The translations under genes were made by a program, and so were the position numbers. This document shows, piece after piece, positions 10,300 to 21,518 of a DNA stretch of 64,000 nt. Under the pieces are notes generated by a model, which was not told where the DNA came from, ran no database searches, and saw nothing but the letters and a program-made list of their open reading frames with translations. This DNA comes from Solen grandis (Eukaryota > Mollusca > Bivalvia > Adapedonta > Solenidae): positions 39,428,766 to 39,492,765 of the forward strand of contig CM037785.1 in assembly GCA_021229015.1 (NCBI GenBank), in the 5' to 3' direction. Position 1 is the first letter of the stretch. Every line of letters begins with the position of its first letter.

Positions 10300-11768
10300 T
10301 TACTGTGTGTTTCAAATGAAGTCAGGGTGAAAATAAATGGCCTAAATGTTATGGCCAAATAAACCCTTCTGAAACCAATGGTCAGAATTTAATTTCCTTT
10401 AGTCAACTCATAGTCATTTACCATTAATGCTAAAATGAAGTCAATCCCTTGAAAAATGAGGCCCCCATCGGGTTGGCTGGTTTCCTTATATACTTGCTCT
10501 CTCTCTATAAAATTTCAAAATCATATTCTTTGAAACAAAGCTTTTACTTCATTTAGCACAAATGGCCACCTAATATTAGTCTACCATATTTGCTAAAAAA
10601 GAAGTTGATCCATGCAGAACTGATCTGTTGCCATGGCAACCAACATCATTTTATTTAAAAAAAAATAAAAATAAAAAATCATCATCTCTGAAATCAATGG
10701 TCAGAATTAAGTTTCCATTGGCACAAATGGTCATCTCTTAGTCATCTTACAAAATGGCTAAAGTGAAGTAGATCCCTTGAAAAATGAATCCCTCAGAAGA
10801 GTGGCTAGTTTCATTCAATACTCTTTAATATAAAATGTTTATTATCTTTTTATTAAAGTTTGATTATATAGTAGTTGAAAATATCAAAAACAAATTGTTT
10901 CAAAATGTTTGATTTGGTTCATTTAAGTTTTTTGAGCATGTATGTCTCAAGTGAGCTTTTAGGATCAATGGCTGTCTGTCTTCTGTCCATCATCCTTAAT
11001 TGTTTTCAAACGACATCTCCTCTGGAACCACTGGTTTTATTTTGATTGATTTTAGAAATTTCAGGTAGTTTGAATTTATGATTGAAATTTGCAAAATTAT
11101 GTTTCTATTGATTATTCTGCCTGCATCGATCAATCGAAGGCATGTTTATTATTTGGTCTGTTTTGTCTGTCTGTTTATCTGTCAGTTTGTCAGAAAATTT
11201 TAACCTTGATCATAACACAGAAGTCCTTCCTTCTACAGCCTCCAAACTTCACAGGTGCATTTACCTTGATGACTTTACCCGCCAGACCCCCTTAGGGATC
11301 ACGGGGTCAAAGGTCAAGATCACCGTGACCCAAAATAGCAAATATTAACCTTGGCCACATTATGAATGTGCTTCCATCTATAATCTCCAAACTTTATGTG
11401 TGTATGCACACAGATGAGCAGACCCCCTTAGTCAGGGTCAAAGGTCAGTCACGTACCCAAATAGCAAATATTAACCTTGCCAATTATAACTTCCATTTAT
11501 AACTCAAACTTATGTGTAAGCACCTTGATGCGCTCTATCCACCAGACCCACATGTAGGTCCCAGGGTCAAAGGTCAAGGTCACCATTTAGCAAATATTAA
11601 TCTTGGCTATAAAATGAAAGTGCTTCCATCCAAAGCTTTCTTACTTCACATGTGTATTCATGCTATATTTCTGCATGGATTCTGTATTCATTAGGACTAT
11701 AACTTGTACAGACAATGAAGGCAATGTTTCTTAGACAAGTTACTTAAGGGCCATCTTGGCCCTCTTGT
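10300..11768 (+). mobile_element. Composite Helentron-like element with family F core
   Basis: Three parts can be seen. At 10300-10860, two ~310 bp units share 'GAAATCAATGGTCAGAATT', 'AGTCATCTTACA...AAATG' and 'GATCCCTTGAAAAATGA'. At ~10945-11100, a left-end-like segment (AAGTGAGCTTTTAGGATCAATGG) carries family B wording. At 11195-11640, three to four ~130 bp family F units have 'AACCTTGATC', 'CTTCCATCTATAATCTCCAA' and 'GGGTCAAAGGTCAAG'. The right end is GGGCCATCTTGGCCC then TCTTGTT at ~11749-11770. The order suggests insertion of one element into another, or end swapping. The two overlapping ORFs at 11089-11348 cross the repeat and are not genes. Confidence 0.6.
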
Positions 11769-12374
11769 TTAAATAAAGCAATTGTAAATTATAGCCAGCA
11801 GTGTTGTTTGAGATTCACTTTTTGTTAACTTTAATTGTGTCAAAAGATACAAAACATTTAATATACAGACAGCATTGTTAAAATTAAAGTTACAGATCTT
11901 CAAAATTCTAAATTAAGACTCACCAAATTCCTACCCTTAACAGGCTATATTGTCAGTGGATCTGTTTAATAAGTTAATTTAAAAAGAATGAATAAAAAAA
12001 AAATATACAGTTACAAATAATTAGGAATGGTAAAAAGCAAAAATCCATGTAACTTATGACTTTAATTATAATACAGTTCTCTTATCTCTTCTCCTCTTAA
12101 AGGCATCTCAAAACCCTATATAAGTGACCCCCCCCCCCCCCATTTATTCACCCACCCAGTATGTGTGGGCATCTGTTTTCTGATAAGCCAGCTGCCACCG
12201 TCTGTCACGATGTGTCTGTCACACAGGTATTGTTCAAGATCCAAGTGTATGTATGCTATATTTGGGGGTTGAACATAGTCATTCCCAGTTTGTAAAGGAA
12301 ATATTTTGTGAATATACCAATTACGCAATCCTAAATACCAGAAATTATTCTGTCAGTTCTTTTTTATTCTTTTT
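11769..12374. other. Unique spacer with poly-C tract
   Basis: Clean AT-rich sequence with a run of C near 12127-12140. A minus-strand ORF (12116-12328) has reasonable amino-acid composition but lacks splice signals and reads into the poly-C tract, so it is not called. Confidence 0.45.
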
Positions 12375-13899
12375 AGCTCGACTATTCGTAGAATATGAGA
12401 GCTATTGTAGTCACCCTGGCGTTGGCGTTGCAGCTTTTGGTTAAAGTTTTGCGTGCAAGTTACTATCAAACTTATATCTCAATAACCATTTATGGTATTG
12501 ACTTGAAAAGTTTATAAATATGTTCAGGGGCATCAGACCACCAAGGTAGATAACTCTTGACTGAATTTATATGAATTATGGCCACTTTTTAACTTAGAAA
12601 TTTTGGTTAAAGTTTTGCATGCAATAGAAAATTTGGTTAAAGTTTTGCGTGCAAGCTACTTTCTAGTTTTTATCTCAATAACCATTCATGGTATTGACTT
12701 GAAAGTTTACAAATATGTTCAGGGGGATCAGACAACCAAGGTAGATAACTCTTGATGGAATATATTACAAATTATGGCCCCTTTTTAACTTAGAAATTTT
12801 GGTTAAAGTTGTGCATGCAAGATACTCTCATGCTTATATCTCAGTATCAAGCATCGATTGATTTGAAACATCTTTAATATGTTTAGGGGTATCATACTTT
12901 CATGGTAGATAACTCTTGATATAATTTGTTACAAATTATTGCCCTTTTTAACTAGAAATTTTGGTTAAAGTTTTGCATGCAAGGTACTTTCATGCTAATA
13001 TCTCAGTATCCAGGCATGGGATTGATTTGAAACATCTTTAATACGTTAAGGGTATCATACTTTCATGGTAGATAACTTTTGATGGATATATTACAAGTTA
13101 TGGCCCCCTTTTTTAACTTAGAAATTTTGGTTAAAGTTTTGCATACAAGGTACTTTCATGCTAATAATCTCAGTATCCAGGCATGGGATTGATTTGAGAC
13201 ATCTTTAATACATTTAGGGGTATCATACTTTCATGGTAGATAACTCTTAATGGAATATTTTACAAATTATTGCCCTTTTTAACTTAGAAATTTTTGGTTT
13301 AAATTTTTGCATGCAAGTTACTTTCATGCTTATATCTCAGTATCCAGGCAGGGGATTGATTTGAAACATCTTTAATATGCTTAGGGTATCATACTATCAA
13401 GGTTGATAACTTTTGATGGAATATATTACAAGTATGGCCCCTTTTTTAACTTAGAAATTTTGGTTAAAGTTTTGCATGCAAGGTTCTTTCATGCTTATAT
13501 CTCAGATTCCAGGCATGGAATTGATTTGAAATATCTTTAATATGTTTAGGGGTATCATACTATAAAGGAAGATAACACTTGATGGAATAAATTAAAAACT
13601 AGACTTCTTTTGTTCTGGACAAAAGAAAGGGCTTTCTGCACTGCAAACCATGTCAAACCTGATCATACTTATTGAGTTTTCTGAAAGACACCATCTTCAA
13701 AAATTGAAGAAAATCCGTCCCGAATTGATAGCTGTAGAGTGCAAACATAAATAAATAGCAGAGGAAATCTGTGATGTCATATAACATAATTTAAATTTTA
13801 AAGTCACTGCATTCAAAAGGTAATATGTTTCTTTGTTTTCAGTTATAATTTTAATTTTAAAGTGACAATGACAATGTGAAATCTAGCTTTTTTCAATAT

Positions 13900-14506
13900 T
13901 AAAAGGGGCATAACTCCTGACCTAATATCAATTTTAATTTAGACTGGGACAAAAATGTAGGCCTCTAGATTATTTCCACAATGTTTTTCTAAGATTTTCC
14001 CTGGTGACCTAGTTTTTGACCCATGTAATCCAATTTCGAACTCATCCGAGATATCATGTAGACAAACATCCTGACCAAGTTTCATGAAGATTGGGCCAAA
14101 ACTGTGGCCTGTAGAATGTTCACAAGGTTTTTCTTAGATTTGACCTGGCGACCTAGTTTTTGACCCCACATGACCCAATTTTGAACTTATTTGAGATATC
14201 ATGTAGACAATCATTCTGACCAAGTTTCATGAAGATTGGGATAAAACTTTGGCCTCTAGAGTGTTCACAAAGTTTTTCTAAGATTTGACCTGGTGACCTT
14301 GTTTTTGACCCCACATGACCCAATTTCAAACTCGTCCGAGATATCATGTAGACAAACATCCTGACCAAGTTTCATGAAGATTGGGCCAAAGCTGTGGCCT
14401 CTAGAGTGTTCACAAGCAATTGTTGACGAGGGAAACCGACTGACGACGAACGACGGACAAAAGGCGACCAGAAAAGCTAAACCGAGAACAAGTGCTCAGG
14501 TGAGCT
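13900..14506 (-). mobile_element. Third-level nested Helentron-like element (family D-like), right end missing
   Basis: On the minus strand it begins at 14506 with AGCTCACCTGAGCACTTGTT, followed by 'GTCGTTCGTCGTCAGTCGG'. About three and a half ~147 bp units follow ('AAGCTGTGGCC', 'TCATGAAGATTGGGCC', 'ATATCATGTAGACAAAC', 'TGACCTGGTGACC' on the plus strand). No right palindrome is found before family G text resumes around 13900, so the right end is lost. 'GGGGCATAACTCCTGACC' at ~13905 is family C wording, which hints at a mosaic. Confidence 0.6.
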
Positions 14507-15907
14507 AAAAAGAAAGGCCTTTATATTTCCAACATTTCACGTGTTTTCATGTTTCAACTTTTCTATTACGGGCTTGAGATATAGAAAGTTATCTTTCAAA
14601 GAAACGGCAAAAAATCGGCAAAACGATGTTCATGTCTATTATTGCCCTTCGACAAATAACTTTATAATTAATGGTTTGATCATTAAAATCTGAAATACCA
14701 TTAAAACCCGCATTGCATCACGCTAATAATACTGTTCTTTATGATATTTTCAAAAAATAATAGTTTCTTAGAAAAAAACAATCAAATGATAGGGACTTAA
14801 CTGCAGAAATGCATGAAAAGAACGGTTTAAATGAATTCTTATTTCTCATCTAACTTCCTTATAGGATATCCGATGTCCAATTTTCAAACGCAAGGTACCA
14901 TTAGAAAGGCCTTTAAATTTCCAACAGTTCACGTGTTTCATGTTTCAACTTTTTTATTACGGGCTCTGAGATATAGAAAGTTATTTTTAAAGAAAACAGC
15001 AAAAATCGGCAAAAAGATGTTCATGCTATTATTGCCTTTCGACAAATAACTTTATGATTTATGGTCCTATCATTAAAATCTGCATATCATTAGAACCACA
15101 TTACATCATGCAAAAAAAAAACAAAAAAAATTGTATGTTATTTTTAAAAAATCATTAGTTTCTTCGAAAAAAAGGAATCAAGTGATCGGGACTTACTGCG
15201 GGAGTGCATGAAAGAACGGTTTTACTGCATTCTTAGTTTCATGTAACTTCCTTATATTAAGTCCAATTTTAATAAAGCTAGTACCGTTAGAAAGGTCTTT
15301 TGATTCCCACAATTCCCTCGCTTCATAATTGTATGTATCTTTAAACCCTTTGTAGCTACGGGCGTTTAAACCTTGAGCATACGGCAAAAAAACGGGGGTA
15401 AATATGTTTATATCGTTTTGTTTTTTTCCCTTTAACATAATGAATATTAGGTCAATCTTTAAAATTTAAACACCAAAAGAACGGCCGGGCATAGATCTAC
15501 AAATTATATTCATACTCTTATTAACAAAAATCAATAATTATCCAGATATAAGTAGTAAAATGCGCTTAGGTGGCAACACTTTTGTTTTTCTGCAATAACT
15601 CAACTGATTTGACGCCGATCTTCAAAAACTATATATCATCTGAAAGATCTTTCAAAGCACTACAAATTATACGCATAGTGTCTCGATAAAATATTTTTCG
15701 TTTTTGAGATATTGAAGGCCGAAGAAAAAAACGATAATTGACATGTGCCTTGACCTTAGCTATTTTTCCGGAAGCGGAAGTGACTGATGACAATAAGAGG
15801 CTATGTTGCACCTTCAGTGAAAATTTTATGCAAATCGGTCAAAAACTTTGCCTTCCAGTGCTAAAAAAAAAAGTATATTTTGGATACAAAATTTGATAAA
15901 AGCGTCA

Positions 15908-16232
15908 TGACGTCATTTTTACGTCATACGACGTCAGTCTTCTCAGAGCGGAAAGAAATCAATAGGACACATATTCTGTCCAAATTTCATGTTTCTAGCT
16001 TATCTGAGTGCTTCATAATACTTCAATACATTTTCTGGTCCAAAGTTCAAAAATTGGTTCAGCATAGATCCTTGATCTTTTCAAATATTGCAAAATGTAT
16101 AATAATCCTGCACAACAAGAACTTAATAATATACATTCTGTAAAAAAAATCAAGTAAATCATCCAGACATGACGGCTGTAGAGCGCGTACAGCTTTTGTA
16201 GCTTTTTTCAGCCCTGACGTCATGTGACGTCA
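15908..16232. promoter_or_regulatory. Three CRE-type TGACGTCA palindromes in family G
   Basis: Exact TGACGTCA lies at 15908-15915, 16215-16222 and 16225-16232; a near match (CGACGTCA) lies at ~15929. The last two are separated by two bases. TGACGTCA is the full CREB/ATF site in animals. The palindromes recur in the related copy (47630-47637), so they belong to the repeat. Binding or regulatory use is inference. Confidence 0.3.
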
Positions 16233-16825
16233 AATGAAGAAAAAAAATATGACGATCAAAAGCGCCAAAGTCACTGTGCCTTCTGTTAAAAATTTTATGC
16301 TGCTAGCTCATCGGCAACTGTTTTAATTTGAACCTCAAAGGAAGAATAAAGTATGAATAATAATAAATAGAAAAAGAAAAAACATAACAAACCATAGGTC
16401 TTTCTGCTTGAGGCAGAAAGCTCTAATTATGACCCCCTTTTAACTTAGAATTATGGTTAAATTTTGCATTCAAGCTACTATCCAGCTTATATCTCAGAAA
16501 TTGCTTGTGGAATTGACTAGAAAGTTAAGGTGTATCTTCAAGGGCAATCAGAAAACAGGAGGATAACTTTTGGACTGATGTAAATAATGGCCTTATCTAA
16601 CATGGATTTTTGGTTTAAGTTTTGCATGCACAGTGTTATTGTGCTTATGTCTCAGTAACTAGGCATGGGATTGATTTTAGACATCTAAATATATTAAGGG
16701 GTATCAGACTATCAAGGTATATCATTTTTTACTGTTACTATGAAGGGCAAGAATTGAAATAGATTTCATTTGATTACCAACAAGCATTTTGAATAGTCGA
16801 GATGCTGTCCTCTGACAGCTCTTGT

Positions 16826-17240
16826 TAATTTAATTAAATATAAATCTTTTTTTTTTCTTTCTTACTTTGTTGGTTGATTTTGTTATTTCTTATACATTTT
16901 GTTATTTCTTTCTTTCATTCTTTTAGTTCTCATATATATTTTAATTATATTTATTTATTTTGATTTGATACTGTTGAATAAAATGTAACGAAATGTTTCT
17001 AACAAAAGGAATTTAAAAAGTCATTCATTGTCAGAATAATGTCCTACAGACTAATTTTTTAAGTCATTTTGAATACTAAAACTTGTATCTCTTTCATGTA
17101 TTTTCAAAATCAAATATTTAACTATGAAATAAATACATAAAACATTAAGTTACAAAATTGACACCTAGTAATTAATGCAATAAAGAATATGTAAGGGATC
17201 ATACAGTAAACAACCCACTTTATCACAAACATTCATTAAA
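16826..17240. other. AT-rich spacer
   Basis: Very AT-rich sequence with TTCTTTCTT-type runs. No gene or repeat ends were seen. Confidence 0.45.
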
Positions 17241-17379
17241 ATGTTTTTGGCTTTGTGTAAAACAACCCTACTTTTTCTCACTTCCAAACTAGCGGGTAAT
17301 TTAGTTTTGCATTATCCCCCAAAAGGTTTTTTCGGGCAAAATTCCCTTATATTGGCTAAAGACCCCCTGCGTGATGCCC

Positions 17380-18460
17380 AGCAATTACATGTCTGGTCAC
17401 AGCGGGGGGGGGCCCTGGCCCCCAGGGGGAAACCACTTTCCCTTTTTCGAATCCTTTAAAGCACTCGCTCACAGATGGTCATTGACTATGAATTTGTTTT
17501 TAAAATTACATTTGTGTTTAAAGTTTTATCAAAAAACCCAAACTACATTGACTGGTACCCCATTTTTAATACCCATGATTGTATAAAAAAGGGGTTTGGT
17601 TTCCCCTCACAGGAAAATTTTCAAGCCCGTATTAAACTACAGGGACTGTATAAAAAAAATTATCGGGGTCAGAATTTTTGTCAACATGATATCTGGGTTT
17701 TGATGTTCCGAAATTGGATCATGGGGGGTTCAAAAACTAGGTCACTGGGTAAAATTTTTAAAAAACCCTTGTAAAAAATCTACGGGCCTTTTTTGGGCCC
17801 CAAAACTTAAAAAATTTGGTCATTTTGTTTGTTTACGAATCCGGTGAGTTCAAAATTTGGGCACATGGGGTAAAAAACCTGGTCACCGGGTAAAAAATCT
17901 TAAAAAAACCTTTTAAAAACCACCTAGACCAAAATTTTTGGGCCCCAAATTTTCATGAAACTTTCGGGGTTTGTTTGTCCTACATGAAAAATCTCGATGA
18001 TTCTTTTTGGGGTTCATTTGGGGTTTAAAAAATAGGTCACTGGGCCCAAATCCTTAAAAAAAACCTTTTTTGAACACTCTCCCGGCCACATTTTTGGCCC
18101 AATTTTCATGAAATTGGGCGGGATTTTTTGTTTTTAAAATGAAATTAAATGGTTAAAAATTGGGTCTGGGGGGGGTCAAAACTAGGTAAACCAGGTCAAA
18201 TCTTAAAAAAAACCTTGTGAAAAACCTAAGGCCTACTTTTTTTTCCCAGTCTTCTTTAAAACTTGTTTAATAAATTTTTACGGGCCATAAATTTCCCATT
18301 GGTGCAAATTCGGGTAGGAAAATTTTGGGGGGTCACTTGGGTCAAATTTTAGAAAACCCTTAAAAAAAAAGGGGCCAGTTTTTTTTGTCATTATGCCTAA
18401 CACAGCCATTTTTAATCGGGTTAACGACACGGGGCCACCCTTGGGCCCCCTTTTGTTTTA
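17380..18460 (+). mobile_element. Noisy Helentron-like family D2 element
   Basis: About five ~155 bp units repeat 'GGGCC...TTTTTGGCCCAATTTTCATGAAA', 'CATGGGGGGTTCAAAAACTAGGTCACTGGG' and 'TCTTAAAAAAACC'. A right end follows: GGTTAACGACACG, then GGGCCACCCTTGGGCCC, then CTTTTGTT. Bases are smeared into homopolymers compared with the clean copy at 9241-10083. The left end is not resolved. Confidence 0.5.
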
Positions 18461-18930
18461 TAAAATCAGGTGAATGTGTTATTCCTATTTTTTTAATTGA
18501 TAAATTACAAGTAAATTGTTTTTAAATTAACCTATACATTTTTTAAATTACTCTAAATGAAACATATATTTTCACGAAGGATAATTCTACCTGCCCGGTC
18601 CTTTGGGGGGAAAATCCCAAAACATTTTTAATAATTACCTTGCTTAAAAAAACCCCTTAATGCCGATTTTTTTGTCATTAAGCCTAACACACCCTTCTAA
18701 CCCATGTGACAAACCGGGGGGCCATTTTGGGCCCTTTTTTTTAAAAAATGCGGGTTTGAATGGGGTTATTCACTATTTTTAATTGATAAATTACTAAAAA
18801 ATTTTGGGCTTTATTAACCTGAAAAACTTTGAAAAATTTAAAACTTAAATAAACCATATTTTTTCCCACAAAGAAAAATTCTACCTGACCGGTGCCTTGG
18901 GGGAACGGAAATACTTTTAAAAAATTTCAT
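18386..18930 (+). repeat. Tandem duplication of an element right end plus flank (~280 bp unit)
   Basis: 18386-18640 and 18668-18930 share, in order, 'TTTTGTCATTAAGCCTAACACA', the right-end palindrome, 'TTATTCACTATTTTTAATTG', 'ATAAATTAC', 'CCATATTTTTTCCCACAAAG' and 'ATTCTACCTGACCGGT'. Because the copy includes DNA beyond the element, this is duplication of the locus (or an assembly duplicate), not transposition. Confidence 0.55.
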
Positions 18931-19960
18931 TGCTTTGGGCTCTATCATACGGGGAAATTTTAAAAAAGATATACAAAAAATTTTAAAATTTTTTTATCAG
19001 AAAAAAACAAAGGGTTTAAAAATGGCTTTACTTTTTGGCATTTTGGACCCCTATCTCCAAGGGCCTTACATCCTGTAAACGAAGCTTTTTTCTGGGGGTA
19101 TTTACATCTCTGATCCTTTTATCATTCTTTCACTTTTTAAAAGCCATATTTAAAATTTAACGTTAAAAAACGCTTAGACATCTCAAAAGGCCTCACACAG
19201 ACCCTTTCCTGCTAGAGGGAAAATGATAAATGTCTTTAAAAAATTTGCATTTTCTTTTTTTCAGAGAAAAACAATTTTTTTTCTTTTTCTGCTGGGAGTT
19301 TGGCCCCACCATTTCATTTAGACGTAAAAAAACCCGGGCCCATAAATTTATTTCAACCTGTTACATATCTTTTTTGGGTAAAATCATCTCCAAAAAAAGC
19401 GGGCATCCCAACCCAAGTAATTATATGACTGTTTTTTTGAAACTTAAATTAAGCCCCCCGGGCCCTTTGAAAAACCAGGGGGTGTTTTTTACAGTTACCC
19501 AAATTTTTTCCCATTTTGCACCAATTCACAGAGATGCGGGGACAACAAAAAAATTTTTTTTTAAAAGCAGTAATATTGGCCGGGGGGATCAGTTAAGTGG
19601 GGCCTTAAAAGGGAAAGAAAATTTAAATATGAAAAAAAACGTTGTATAAAACCCATCAATTCAAGTTTAAAAATTTTTTTTTATAGCCCAAAGAAGGGGT
19701 TTGATTGGGATTTGAAATTTAATTTTAATAAGCATGCAAAGGGGTTTTTGCATCATGTTTTTAAATGGATTTAAACTGTAATAGTTACACCACACACACA
19801 ACACTTACACAAAAGAAAAAAAAACAAACAAAAAAAAACAAAAAAATAAAGTTTTGGTGTTGAAAAAAAAACCCTAAAAAATGGATTTACTATATACCAT
19901 CACAAAAAGAGTTTTTTTTTTCGGGTTTAAATTTAGGGCCCTTTTTAAATATCTTTATCT
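18931..19960. other. Noisy stretch, no features
   Basis: Homopolymer-rich sequence with a short CA/AAAC-rich part at ~19790-19850. The 139-codon ORF at 19230-19649 is rich in Phe and Lys from T and A runs and has no domain character. Confidence 0.4.
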
Positions 19961-20655
19961 TCATTTTTCATTTTTTTAAGCAATTTTCTTCCAACTTAAT
20001 CCCAATGTTTAAGGCCATAATTTTTTGTCTAAGTTAAATTTAAATGGGGTTTTCACCAATTCAGCAGGATTTAAATGGCCCCTAAAAAAAGATTTTCACG
20101 GGAAAAAACACTTGAATAATTTTTTTAAAACAGAAACCACAAGGCCGGGAAGTTTTTATTGATTTTTGGTTTGTAAGTTTGCTGAGGGGCCCTTAAATGA
20201 CCGGGGCCCATGACCCAGTGAGTAAGTTTAGTGAAAAAGATTTGGGCCCCCTTTAGTTCCAAGTTCAGTGTCACACTTTAAGTTAAAAGTCATGGACTGG
20301 TTTTTCCCTAGTCTTAGGAACTATTATCTCTGGATCTAAGAATTTCATAAAAAATTGGCAGAAAAGATTTGCCTAAAATGACAATGTGCCCAAAAAAAAA
20401 ATTTTTGGGCCCCTTTCCCCCATGGTAAAGATCACACAAGATGAAAGTTGCCAAAGGCAGAGAGGTCTTGGGCACTAGTCTTAAAAATTTTTGTAAAGAA
20501 AAAATTAAAAAATCTTTGTAAATGAAATTTAAATTCTTGCCCCCCTACTAAAGTGAAGAAAATTTTTTTTAAAAACAAGTAAGCTGATTTGTTTTTTAAT
20601 TTTTTTTGATTTTTGTCTCTGGTGAGCATCTGGGGCCCACGGGCCCTCTTTAAAG
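19961..20655 (+). mobile_element. Mosaic Helentron-like remnant (C, then A-like core) with right end
   Basis: Family C wording (19961-20100: 'CTTTATCTTCATTTTTCATTTTTTTAAGCAATTTTCTTC') is followed by an A-like block ('GAAACCACAAGGCC', 'TGACCGGGGCCCATGACCC'). An unassigned ~200 bp unit follows, then the right end CTGGTGAGCATCTGGGGCCCACGGGCCC and TCTTT (~20620-20655). Quality is poor. Confidence 0.45.
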
Positions 20656-21466
20656 TAAACAAGTTAGTTAAATGTTCAATGAAATTCAAATACGTTTTTT
20701 AAGCATATAATTTTTCAGAAAAAAGCATTAGTGAAAAAGGGGGAAAGGGAATTTTGGGGAAATGGACAGGGCCCTTTAAAAAGCAAAGAATATCGCAGAC
20801 GGGAAAACAGAGGTTTTGATCCCATCAAAAAGAGGAACCACTAGGGATTTGCTAACAAATTTTTTCCCAAACTTAGATTCCCATCATCATCAGTCCCCCA
20901 AAAAAAAAAACTTTTTTTTGACATTTTTTTAAAAAATTTAAAAAATTAAAAAACTGTAATAAACCTATTTAGAATAAAAAATTTTTGGATTGGGGGGCCA
21001 GCGAAATTTTTAATAACCAATAAAAAAATTCAACAAACATAATTTTCCCTTTTAAAAAAGCCCATTCCAAAATTTTTTTTTAAATTATTTTTGTATGGGC
21101 AGCTTGAAAAGTAAGTTTGGCTTTCATTTATTATTTAATTTTGGGAAAATTTTTAAAAATTAAAGCCCCAAGATTGTGTCAAAAAAGAGATAACTTTGAA
21201 ATCAATATTTGTCATAAATTTTACCCTTGACTACCAAAATTCATTCATTTTCTTTGGGACTTTAAAATTTTTGGGATTATGAAATTAGGGAATTTTTTTT
21301 GGGTACATCTATTTGTGGATTTTTGTTTTTAGAAAGTTGTGGGTTCTATCCCTTTAATAAGAGCCCAATTTTTTTGGTTTAAATTTTTCAGGGGATAAAA
21401 CCCCATAAATGAAATTTTAGTGCCCCAAAAAAATTTAAATGATTTCAAGTATTTGAAAAAATAAAT
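20656..21466. other. Noisy stretch, no features
   Basis: AT-rich and homopolymer-rich. No boundary, exon or known unit was recognised. Confidence 0.4.
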
Positions 21467-21512
21467 GAACGAGCTATTGTAGTCACTTTGCTTTTGCTTA
21501 TGTTAAGGTTTT
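21467..21512 (+). mobile_element. Left-end remnant of family I
   Basis: GAACGAGCTATTGTAGTCACTTTGC matches the sequence just inside the left end of the 12375-16825 element (GAGAGCTATTGTAGTCACCC). It is cut off where the next element starts, so the family D element below probably inserted into it. Confidence 0.45.
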
Positions 21513-21518
21513 TTTTAG

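Larger units (their letters stand above)
13601..16424 (+). mobile_element. Nested family G element inserted in the family I host
   Basis: Host unit text stops after 'GATGGAATAAATTAAAA' and resumes with 'AATTATGACCCCCTTTTAACTTAG', so the insert edges are good to a few bases. The left end has the hairpin TTCTTTTGT-TCTGG-ACAAAAGAA then GGGCTTTCTGC. The right end has CTTTCTGC-TTGA-GGCAGAAAG (16400-16420) then CTCT. The interior has ~385 bp units starting near 14512, 14896 and 15287 ('GAAAGGCCTTTA', 'ACGGCAAAAATCGGCAAAA', 'ATGTAACTTCCTTAT'), then a different stretch rich in TGACGTCA. Related copies lie at 30400-33205 (-), 40660-43130 (-) and 46468-47790 (+). No protein is encoded. Confidence 0.65.
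12375..16825 (+). mobile_element. Host Helentron-like family I element, split by a nested insertion
   Basis: The left end AGCTCGACTATTCGTAGAATAT (12375 on) follows a T run. The right end has GAATAGTCGAG (16791-16801), an exact 11-base inverted copy of the left-end CTCGACTATTC at 12378-12388. Then come the hairpin GCTGTC-CTCT-GACAGC (16804-16818) and TCTTGTT. An inverted copy of the left end placed just inside a 3' hairpin is the asymmetric terminal repeat layout described for Helentrons. The core has about seven ~155 bp units at 12430-13597 ('AACTTAGAAATTTTGGTTAAAG', 'TATCTCAGTATCCAGGCATGG') and resumes at 16425-16745. Removing 13601-16424 restores the core reading. Confidence 0.75.

Noticed and set aside
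12116..12328. Minus-strand ORF with fairly balanced composition
   Set aside because: No splice sites, it runs into poly-C, and no domain was recognised.
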